Source: Calditrichia bacterium (GTDB lineage Bacteria; Calditrichota; Calditrichia; RBG-13-44-9). Taken from it: a DNA stretch of 9,853 nt. Where the stretch lies: positions 1 to 9,853 of the forward strand of contig JALXCH010000655.1 of assembly GCA_026991005.1 (NCBI GenBank). The letters are read 5' to 3'. Below, piece after piece: positions 1-4,737 of the stretch; the first letter of the stretch is position 1, and every line of letters begins with the position of its first letter. The notes below the pieces were generated by a model, which was not told the DNA's origin, did no database searches, and saw nothing but the letters and a program-made list of their open reading frames with translations. The position numbers were made by a program, and so were the translations under genes.

Positions 1-419
1 AAAAATGTTCCCGGCAAATGAAAATTTTATTAACAAAAGGGAAAACAGTTCTCTTCCAACGCCTCGCTTTAATTCAACCATAATCCGTCAACAACAAAAA
101 ATTTCTTTATCTATCCAGGTCCATGTTCCTCCGTGCTGGTCCGTGTTCTTTATATCAGTCTGTGCCAGTCCGTGTTCGTCCGTGTTCTTTATACCAGTCC
201 GTGCCCGTCCGTGTTCTTTATGCCAGTCCGTGCCCGTCCGTGTTCTTTTCAAACCGTACCCGTCCGTGTTTGTCCATTCCCCTTCAACCCCCTTTCCTAC
301 CCTCCCCTTTCAACCCCGTTCTTACCACCCTCCACAGAGAAGGAATTCCTTTAGTCAGAAAGATCAACCATCCAAAAACAGAATTAGTGTACAAAATCCC
401 CCTGTTTTTCAAAAACCAC
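1..419. other. Gene-free region upstream of lexA
   Basis: No convincing gene is visible. Open frames here are created by the repeat array at 122-275 and read as low-complexity Ser/Val/Pro/Cys peptides, with no Shine-Dalgarno site at their starts. Besides the array there is a C-rich, pyrimidine-biased stretch at about 280-335. An inverted repeat AAAAACAG (374-381) / CTGTTTTT (402-409) with a 20-nt loop follows; it could be a weak terminator for an upstream gene or an AT-rich structure just before the lexA promoter. The first 120 bases show nothing I can name. Confidence 0.6.
122..275. repeat. Tandem array with ~10-bp and 29-bp periodicity
   Basis: The core decamer GTCCGTGTTC or GTCCGTGCCC recurs, spaced by TTCTTTATRYCA-type linkers, giving a higher-order unit of 29 bp. 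Full units lie at 146-174, 185-213 and 214-242, the last two differing by one base. A bare decamer lies at 175-184 and a shortened unit at 243-268, with degenerate copies at both edges. On the other strand the core reads GAACACGGAC. The array is not coding and contains no perfect hairpin. Its closeness to 10 bp per step would place each copy on the same helix face. Similar ACACRGA-type short-period repeats occur between genes in many environmental bacterial genomes (general knowledge); their function is unknown. Confidence 0.85.
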
Positions 420-448
420 TTGACAGGAAGCGGTTTGTTTTGTAAAAT
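420..448 (+). promoter_or_regulatory. Sigma70-type promoter of lexA
   Basis: A perfect -35 hexamer TTGACA (420-425) is followed, after exactly 17 bp, by TAAAAT (443-448), one base from the consensus TATAAT. The predicted transcription start falls near 455-458, which is inside the LexA-box candidate. The leader to the lexA start codon would be about 75 nt. This is the clearest promoter in the window. Confidence 0.8.
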
Positions 449-453
449 TTAGG

Positions 454-467
454 TGAACATTTGTTAA
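454..467 (+). promoter_or_regulatory. Candidate LexA box (autoregulation)
   Basis: TGAACATTTGTTAA reads as GAAC-N4-GTT, matching the GAAC-N4-GTTC SOS box known from Bacillus and several other phyla except for the last base of the right half-site. It overlaps the predicted start of transcription, a classic position for repression. The LexA product is encoded 64 bp downstream, so autoregulation is the natural reading. The recognition helix of this LexA is not one I can match to a known operator, so the assignment is inferred from position and consensus. Confidence 0.6.
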
Positions 468-530
468 CAGTTTTCCTTTCTCCGTTTAAATGGGAAACTG
501 ATCATCAAGTCAACATAAAGGAGCCACATA

Positions 531-1148
531 ATGAAAGAGCTCACTGCACGTCAGCGAGAAGTGTTGCAGTTCATTGTGGATTACATCAATCGCCACCACT
601 ACCCCCCGTCCTATCAGGAAATAGCCGATGCGTTTCACATTTCCTCCAAACAGGGGGTACTGCGGCATCTGATTGCCCTGGAGCGGAAAGGCTACATTAC
701 GCGGAGCAACGCTCGGGCCCGCAGCATTCAGGTTGTTCATCCGGAGTTTCAGCCGCATCCCGAGGTGGTGGAATTGCCCGTTATCGGGCGGGTTGCTGCC
801 GGTTATCCCATTCTGGCTGAAGAAAATATCGAAAGCTACGTAACCCTGCCCCGTTCCATCATCCGCAGCGAGGGGCGCTATTTTGTACTGCGCGTTCAGG
901 GAGACAGTATGGTCAATGCCGGTATTCTGGATGGCGATCTGGTCATCGTCCAGTCCGCCCGTACCGCCCGGGTTCGGGATATTGTGGTGGCACTGGTGGG
1001 AGATGAGGTCACCGTCAAACGGCTGATGAAAAAGGATGGCCAGATGTACCTGAAAGCCGAAAATCCCGCTTACCCGGATGTGTTCCCCCGGGGGGACTGG
1101 AGCATTCAGGGCAAAGTGGTGGGACTCATTCGCGAAACGGTTCATTAA
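531..1148 (+). CDS. lexA: LexA repressor, SOS regulator and self-cleaving protease
   Basis: LexA represses DNA-damage genes and, when stimulated by RecA filaments, cuts itself and is inactivated. The 205 residues match the family's usual length (about 200). Residues 1-70 form the winged helix-turn-helix: an LTARQREVLQFI start, YPPSYQEIADAF, then a recognition helix around SSKQGVLRHL. Residues 80-203 form the S24 protease domain, with the Ala90-Gly91 cleavage site in GRVAAGYP, catalytic Ser126 in QGDSM and catalytic Lys163 in VTVKRL. All elements for autocleavage are intact. The ATG at 531 follows AAAGGAG at 517-523. A strong promoter with an overlapping LexA box lies just upstream. The gene heads a compact four-gene cluster, 30 bp before the next start. 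Confidence 0.97.
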   Translation: MKELTARQREVLQFIVDYINRHHYPPSYQEIADAFHISSKQGVLRHLIALERKGYITRSNARARSIQVVHPEFQPHPEVVELPVIGRVAAGYPILAEENIESYVTLPRSIIRSEGRYFVLRVQGDSMVNAGILDGDLVIVQSARTARVRDIVVALVGDEVTVKRLMKKDGQMYLKAENPAYPDVFPRGDWSIQGKVVGLIRETVH

Positions 1149-1178
1149 TATCAGAATAATTACAAAGAGAGGCTGGTT

Positions 1179-1622
1179 ATGAAGCTCAAAGCTCAGCCGG
1201 AGAAACCCGTAGCCGAAAATGCGGCACAACCGGAGGAGGAATTCTTTCGGCTCCCGCGGGCCGAATCGCTGTTTGCTGCCTCGCAGGAAATGCAGGTCGA
1301 TAACATTGAGGGGCTGGTTACCAATGCCCGGATTCGCCAACCCCATCGGCACACATTACAGGTAACGGACGATTCCATGCAGGGGGCAGATATTCGTGCG
1401 GGCGATTTTGTGGTGTACGAAAACCGCAAAAGCTATTCCGATGGCGCCATTGTTGCCGTGCAACTGGGGGAACGTCAGCTCGTGCGACGCTATTTCTACC
1501 GCAGCGGCCGGATTCATCTGGAGTGCGATCCTCCCCGGAAGCAGATCATGATTCTGGAGAAAAACACCCCGAACTTCCGGATACTGGGGCAGGTGATGCA
1601 AATTATTCGGGAAGTTCGCTAA
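1179..1622 (+). CDS. LexA/UmuD-like S24 domain protein, probably catalytically inactive
   Basis: This 147-residue protein has the S24 (LexA/UmuD) fold but no DNA-binding domain, so in layout it resembles UmuD. Residues 42-146 align with the LexA encoded just upstream: NIEGLV with NIESYV, VTDDSM with VQGDSM, IRAGDFVVY with ILDGDLVIV, and a shared C-terminal IIRE/LIRE. Ser66 sits at the nucleophile position. The general-base lysine is replaced: LVRRY places Arg103 where LexA has Lys163. The cleavage-site position reads Ala33-Ala34 instead of Ala-Gly. Residues 1-25 are polar, Pro/Glu/Ala-rich and probably disordered. From the family mechanism I infer it cannot cut itself and may act as a fixed binding partner of LexA or a polymerase. 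A weak SD lies near 1164-1172. Confidence 0.8.
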   Translation: MKLKAQPEKPVAENAAQPEEEFFRLPRAESLFAASQEMQVDNIEGLVTNARIRQPHRHTLQVTDDSMQGADIRAGDFVVYENRKSYSDGAIVAVQLGERQLVRRYFYRSGRIHLECDPPRKQIMILEKNTPNFRILGQVMQIIREVR

Positions 1623-1624
1623 TG

Positions 1625-1665
1625 CGGGAGTGGGAATTCCCTACCCTGCAGGCAGCGAACTCCCG
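1625..1665 (+). other. Intercistronic inverted-repeat structure
   Basis: A perfect 7-bp stem CGGGAGT (1625-1631) / ACTCCCG (1659-1665) encloses a 27-nt interior that itself starts with the 10-bp palindrome GGGAATTCCC (1632-1641) and contains CCTGCAGG. It begins two bases after the stop codon of the S24-like gene and ends 36 bases before the next start codon. No T-run follows, so it does not look like an intrinsic terminator. It could be an mRNA stability or processing element, or a protein-binding site, inside the operon. Confidence 0.45.
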
Positions 1666-1701
1666 GACAGCGTAAACCGGAATTCAGGGAGGTCATAAGC
1701 C

Positions 1702-1956
1702 ATGTATTACGAAGAGCTATTCGAACCCATTGAAGTGGTCACTTATTTTCGCAACGGACGGATCATTCCCTTGAAGTTTCGCTGGAACGGCCGAGTATAT
1801 AAAATAAAACAGGTAGTGGGACACTGGAAGGAGAATCAGGGATATGCCCAACAACACCATTTTTCGGTTCAGGTGGATAATTCCGATAATTTCGAACTAC
1901 TCTTCGATACCGCCGATTTCTCCTGGCAACTGGCCCGGGTATGTCTGGAAGGATAG
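1702..1956 (+). CDS. Small DUF6504/YolD-like protein of SOS gene clusters
   Basis: The product has 84 residues and no signal peptide or membrane segment. The sequence is rich in predicted beta strands: PIEVVTYFRNGRIIPLKFRW, then WNGRVYKIKQVVGHW, then HFSVQV, FELLFDT and WQLARV. This pattern (a charged strand, 'F.W.GR.Y.V..V..HW', a final 'W.L..V') resembles, from memory, the DUF6504 family found beside ImuB and DnaE2 in SOS mutasome clusters. In general form it also recalls the small YolD-like partners of Y-family polymerases. Its position two genes after lexA fits such a role. I infer a small accessory protein for translesion synthesis; the family assignment needs a profile search. GGGAGGT at 1687-1693 sets the ATG at 1702. 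Confidence 0.6.
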   Translation: MYYEELFEPIEVVTYFRNGRIIPLKFRWNGRVYKIKQVVGHWKENQGYAQQHHFSVQVDNSDNFELLFDTADFSWQLARVCLEG

Positions 1957-1978
1957 CTTTTGTTTTTCCGGTGTTCCC

Positions 1979-1990
1979 CAAAACGTTTTG
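1979..1990. promoter_or_regulatory. 12-bp perfect palindrome between cluster genes
   Basis: CAAAACGTTTTG is a perfect 12-bp palindrome lying between the stop of the 84-residue gene and the SD site of the 102-residue gene. It does not match the GAAC-N4-GTTC box, and no clear promoter elements surround it. It may be an operator half-pair or chance. Confidence 0.25.
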
Positions 1991-2024
1991 CCCGAGGAGA
2001 ATCACTAATCAAGGAGGACATGCC

Positions 2025-2333
2025 ATGGAAAGTATTGTTCAACAACCCCTGCGACGTGCCCGCCAGCATACCCGGCGTTCTGGCCATGTGGATCTCAATC
2101 CCGACCTGGTACTGAAACTTTACGAACTGCTGGAAGGAGAACGGGACTCGGTGCGTCTGTTCAGCAAAGCCCTCAACTGCGATCTGTTATTTGTGAATCC
2201 CGAACGGGTCAATCCGGATCTTTTGACCCACGATTGTCCCGTGTACACCACCCGGGAACTGGCTTACGTGCTCTCCCTTACCCCGGAAGAATTCCGGCGT
2301 TTCCATTATCTGAAAATGAAGCTGGTGGGGTAA
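2025..2333 (+). CDS. Uncharacterised 102-residue protein, last gene of the lexA cluster
   Basis: I do not recognise this protein. It has 102 residues and is soluble, with an Arg/His-rich N-terminus (RRARQHTRRSGH, residues 10-21) that could contact nucleic acid. A mostly helical body follows: LNPDLVLKLYELLEGERDSV and LFSKALNCDLLFVNPERVNP, then TTRELAYVLSLTPEEFRRF, which reads like a helix-turn-helix segment near the C-terminus. Cysteines sit near residues 52 and 71. The frame is open upstream to 1941, but AAGGAGG at 2011-2017 points to the ATG at 2025, and an earlier start would overlap the preceding gene. Its 68-bp spacing and good SD suggest co-transcription with lexA. A role in the SOS response is inferred from context alone. 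Confidence 0.75.
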   Translation: MESIVQQPLRRARQHTRRSGHVDLNPDLVLKLYELLEGERDSVRLFSKALNCDLLFVNPERVNPDLLTHDCPVYTTRELAYVLSLTPEEFRRFHYLKMKLVG

Positions 2334-2513
2334 TAAACGAACTATCTCTGCTTCCACCGGGAATTAGATACGAAACTTCTTCTGTAACACCGCATTTGCT
2401 CAATTTAGAATGAAACCTGATTCAGGCCATTTCAGGGAATAATCATTCGTCAATAAGCACCATTTTCTTTTCTGAAATATTTAAATGCCTTTCGAATTGT
2501 TTTGGTGTAACAG

Positions 2514-2567
2514 CCGGTTAATGAATCTATTCTAAACCGGAAACTTCGCAGTATTGTTCTTCTGAAC
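2514..2567. promoter_or_regulatory. Two inverted repeats upstream of the cysteine-rich membrane protein gene
   Basis: CCGGTT (2514-2519) and AACCGG (2535-2540) are perfect 6-bp arms with a 15-bp centre. Further down lies GTTC-TTCT-GAAC (2556-2567), a 4-bp palindrome that is a reversed order of the LexA-box half-sites and so not a LexA site. A TATTCT hexamer (2528-2533) between the arms could be a -10 element, but no good -35 stands at the right distance. Regulation at this point is possible, with weak evidence. Confidence 0.25.
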
Positions 2568-2590
2568 GATTTTTAAGGAGGAGGCTCTTC

Positions 2591-3103
2591 ATGAACAAAA
2601 CGATTCAGCTCTACCAGGAAGGATGGGAAGAATATCCCAAGCACCGCATCATCCTTGCAAATATTGTGATGGTTTTGTGGTTAATTGTAGGAAGTCTGGC
2701 AAGTGCCGCTCTGTGGAAACCCGCAGGTGGGATTTTTCTGGCTTATGCGGTGGTGATGGTTTATTTCGTTATGCGTAAATTGGTCTGTACCAACTGTTAT
2801 TACTACGACAGGTGGTGTAACATTGGCTGGGGAAAACTGGCGGCCAGGCTTTATAAGCAGGGGGATATTTCCCAATTTGCCGGTTGCACCGGAATTAAAA
2901 TTGCTCCTTTTTTCTACGCTTCCCTTTCTCTCGTTCCATTAATACTGGGCGTCATCGCCCTGTTTTTCCATTTTTCCTGGTTATTGGTTCTATTACTCGC
3001 TTTGCTTCTGGCAATTGGTTTTTACAGCGGCGCGGTGAGTCGAAAAAAAGCCTGTACCCACTGCAAGATGCGGCTGATTTGCCCCGGCAGCGCGGTTAAA
3101 TAA
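2591..3103 (+). CDS. Four-helix membrane protein with conserved-type cysteine clusters
   Basis: The 170-residue protein has four predicted membrane helices at about 20-42, 44-62, 104-126 and 127-148. Two cysteine clusters face the same side: Cys66-x2-Cys69, Cys76 and Cys99 in the loop after helix 2, and Cys155-x2-Cys158 plus Cys164 after helix 4. The motifs CTNCYYYDRWCNIGWG and CTHCKMRLICPGSA look like metal- or sulfur-binding knuckles. I recall similar uncharacterised membrane proteins in anaerobic bacteria and archaea, but no name or tested function. The position upstream of a YeeE/YedE pair suggests a role in sulfur or thiol handling (inference). AAGGAGGAG at about 2575-2583 supports the ATG. 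The 458-bp gap to the next gene suggests a separate transcript. Confidence 0.85.
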   Translation: MNKTIQLYQEGWEEYPKHRIILANIVMVLWLIVGSLASAALWKPAGGIFLAYAVVMVYFVMRKLVCTNCYYYDRWCNIGWGKLAARLYKQGDISQFAGCTGIKIAPFFYASLSLVPLILGVIALFFHFSWLLVLLLALLLAIGFYSGAVSRKKACTHCKMRLICPGSAVK

Positions 3104-3169
3104 ATTCCGCAAAAAATGGGAATTTAATTAAGAATTTCGATTTGATTTTTTGAGGGGATTCATGCGCAG

Positions 3170-3229
3170 CATCCTGTCCGCAAGTCCTTAGTGCTCCTTT
3201 GGAGACTCTGCGAGCGGGTGGACAGGATG
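3170..3229. repeat. Long hairpin, candidate intergenic mobile repeat
   Basis: The outer arms CATCCTGTCC (3170-3179) and GGACAGGATG (3220-3229) pair perfectly over 10 bp. Inside, an independent stem-loop AGT-G-CTCC (3190-3197) / GGAG-ACT (3201-3207) has a TTT loop, and CGC/GCG blocks next to the outer arms can extend pairing with small bulges. A two-level hairpin of about 60 bp in a non-coding gap resembles REP or MITE-like palindromes. No flanking target duplication was seen by eye and no transposase is nearby. Confidence 0.65.
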
Positions 3230-3249
3230 AACCGGATAAATAAGCATTT

Positions 3250-3290
3250 TTAACCACAGAAAACATAGAATACACTAAATCTACCGAAGA
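3250..3290. repeat. Degenerate 10-bp-periodic CACAGA-type repeat
   Basis: Four degenerate decamer steps can be read: AACCACAGAA, AACATAGAAT, ACACTAAATC, TACCGAAGAA. The style (ACACNGA-like word repeated every 10 bp) matches the reverse strand of the array at 122-275, which suggests both belong to one class of dispersed short-period repeat. TTAACCACAGA-type arrays are familiar between genes of many environmental bacteria (general knowledge). Confidence 0.5.
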
Positions 3291-3475
3291 AATTGAAAAA
3301 ACCGTCCCGGGAGAGGCGATGTTCACTTAACCCACAATTTTATTTAAAAACAGACTTGCCTCAATACAAATCCTTCTCAATCACATCCCTCCAAAATTAA
3401 ATACTCAATCCTTTTTTTTGAATAAACCTCCACCGGGCACTCTTAACTCTCTCCCAAATCGGACAAAAATTTAAC

Positions 3476-3505
3476 TTGAAAATTTTACCATCCCGTATTT
3501 ACTTT
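3476..3505 (+). promoter_or_regulatory. Possible promoter of the YeeE/YedE gene pair
   Basis: TTGAAA (3476-3481) lies 18 bp before TACTTT (3500-3505). Both hexamers are imperfect and the region is AT-rich, so this is only a candidate. The leader to the start at 3562 would be about 50 nt. Confidence 0.3.
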
Positions 3506-3561
3506 AATCGCTTATTTAATTTCTGCGGTCTTTTACAGCAAATCATTACAGGAGGCTCACG

Positions 3562-4053
3562 ATGAAAAACAAAAAATGGTTGTTAGGAGGCATTGCTCTG
3601 GCATTGCTCAATGTCATTGTTTTCAATGCCGGGTATTCCAACCGTCCCATTGGGGCATCCACCGCATTTCCCTATCTGGCAGATTTAATCACCGGACTTA
3701 AAGAGTCCGTTTATTTCCAGAAAATCCATACGCCCGGGAACTGGGAAGTTTACTTCCTGATTGGTGCGCTCATCGGTGCTTTTCTCTCCGCCCTACTCTC
3801 CGGAACCTTCAGGATTAATGCCGTCCCCGAATTATGGCAGGAATTGAAAGGTTCCGCTACCGGAAAACGGTTTCTCTGGGCCTTTGTGGGAGGATTTATC
3901 CTTATTTTTGGAGCCCGGCTGGCGGGAGGCTGTACCAGCGGACACATCCTCTCTGGTGGAATGCAACTTTCCGTTAGTAGCCTTATTTTCGGTGGGATCG
4001 TCGCCCTTTCTACCATAATAACCGGAAAAATATTTTACAGGAGGTCGAAATGA
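3562..4053 (+). CDS. Half-size YeeE/YedE sulfur transporter, first subunit (PmpA-like)
   Basis: This is an integral membrane protein of 163 residues with helices at about 7-24, 62-83, 104-121 and 133-155. The signature GGCTSGHILSGG at 122-133 is the YeeE/YedE (sulf_transp) motif, with Cys124 as the residue expected to pass thiosulfate or a sulfide-type substrate. Full-length family members such as the thiosulfate transporter TsuA carry both halves in one chain. Here the second half is a separate gene whose ATG overlaps this stop codon as ATGA, so the two are translationally coupled and surely form one complex, like PmpA/PmpB pairs. The exact substrate (thiosulfate, sulfide, persulfide or another sulfur species) cannot be read from sequence. 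AGGAGG at 3550-3555 sets the start. Confidence 0.92.
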   Translation: MKNKKWLLGGIALALLNVIVFNAGYSNRPIGASTAFPYLADLITGLKESVYFQKIHTPGNWEVYFLIGALIGAFLSALLSGTFRINAVPELWQELKGSATGKRFLWAFVGGFILIFGARLAGGCTSGHILSGGMQLSVSSLIFGGIVALSTIITGKIFYRRSK

Positions 4054-4577
4054 TTAAGGTCATTCTTGCAGGAATTATTTTCGGTTTTATTTTACAACAA
4101 ACGCGCGTCAACACCTTTAATAAAATTGCCGGTTTTGCCATATTAAAAGATATGTTGGTGCCGAAACTTCTTCTAACCGCCATCGGGGTAGGAAGCTTTT
4201 TACTGTTCCTGGAAATTCAATTGGGAATGGCTTCGCTGCATATTAAGCCGTTTATCCTGATTGGGATCGTTGTGGGAGGCATCCTGTTCGGCATCGGTAT
4301 GGCCATACTGGGATATTGCCCCGGGACGTTGATTGTTTCCATTGGCGAGGGTGCTCTGGATGCCTTTGTGGGACTGATTGGCGGATTGCTGGGTGGCTGG
4401 CTCTTCACGCTCATCTTTCCGGGAATTCAGAATCTTCTGGGACCAAACTTGGGCAAGATAAATCTCTATTTTGATGGGATACTGGTCTCGGGAATTATTG
4501 TGCTAATTTACGCCATCATTCTACTGGTTGCAGCATTTTACCTGAATCGAGTGGACGAAAGAATTTCCGAGGAATAA
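4050..4577 (+). CDS. Half-size YeeE/YedE sulfur transporter, second subunit (PmpB-like)
   Basis: This 175-residue membrane protein is the partner of the preceding gene and overlaps it by four bases. Helices lie at about 3-14 (short), 38-55, 66-88, 103-124 and 143-166. The motif GYCPGT at 88-93, with Cys90, is the second YeeE/YedE signature and is followed by IGEGALDAFVG, typical of the half-protein family. QQTRVNTFNKI near residue 16 corresponds to the family's helix-break region. The C-terminus is charged (NRVDERISEE), consistent with a cytoplasmic end. AGGAGG at about 4039-4044, inside the previous gene, serves as the SD. Together the pair should import a reduced sulfur compound; no rhodanese, TusA or regulator gene follows, which is less usual for these loci. 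Confidence 0.92.
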   Translation: MIKVILAGIIFGFILQQTRVNTFNKIAGFAILKDMLVPKLLLTAIGVGSFLLFLEIQLGMASLHIKPFILIGIVVGGILFGIGMAILGYCPGTLIVSIGEGALDAFVGLIGGLLGGWLFTLIFPGIQNLLGPNLGKINLYFDGILVSGIIVLIYAIILLVAAFYLNRVDERISEE

Positions 4578-4608
4578 GCAACAACATTATCAGCGCAGAG
4601 AGTGGGAT

Positions 4609-4655
4609 TTCCTTTATTGAAAATAAAAAGAATTTCTTAAAGGAACATCTTTTTT
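4609..4655 (+). terminator. Candidate AT-rich terminator after the transporter pair
   Basis: TTCCTTTA (4609-4616) and TAAAGGAA (4638-4645) form a perfect 8-bp stem. A minor inner GAAA/TTTC pairing is possible in the loop, and six T residues follow at 4650-4655. The stem is AT-rich and the T-run starts four bases after it, so strength is uncertain. Its position, 31 bp after the stop codon and before the convergent kinase gene, suits a terminator. Confidence 0.45.
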
Positions 4656-4737
4656 AATCCCGATTTGTATGTTTCTTCCGCCAGATTTTTCTTTGTGAAG
4701 CACAGGAAATCTCACCTTCTGCCTACTTTCTACCTTT

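Larger units (their letters stand above)
3104..3561. other. Gene-free region with hairpin element and short-period repeat
   Basis: No gene is supported. An open frame on the minus strand at 3096-3326 runs through the hairpin and has no SD. The left part holds the hairpin (3170-3229) and the 10-bp-periodic stretch (3250-3290). The right part, about 3300-3475, is AT-rich with a run of eight T at 3412-3419 but no stem in front of it. A possible promoter for the transporter genes lies at 3476-3505. Confidence 0.6.

Noticed and set aside
5..452. Three overlapping plus-strand open frames of 73-146 codons
   Set aside because: They are read through the repeat array and C-rich tract, give low-complexity Ser/Val/Pro/Cys peptides, lack SD sites and overlap the lexA promoter.
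510..1352. A 280-codon minus-strand open frame
   Set aside because: It lies antisense to lexA and the S24-like gene, both of which have clear homology and ribosome sites; its product has no recognisable features. It is a codon-bias shadow.
1941..2024. N-terminal extension of the 102-residue protein to an ATG at 1941
   Set aside because: It would overlap the preceding gene and bypass a near-perfect AAGGAGG site eight bases before the ATG at 2025.
2556..2567. A second LexA box, GTTC-TTCT-GAAC
   Set aside because: The half-sites are in the opposite order from the GAAC-N4-GTTC box, so LexA would not be expected to bind it.
3096..3326. A 76-codon minus-strand open frame in the gap before the transporter genes
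   Set aside because: It runs through the hairpin and the periodic repeat, has no SD and overlaps the end of the membrane protein gene.
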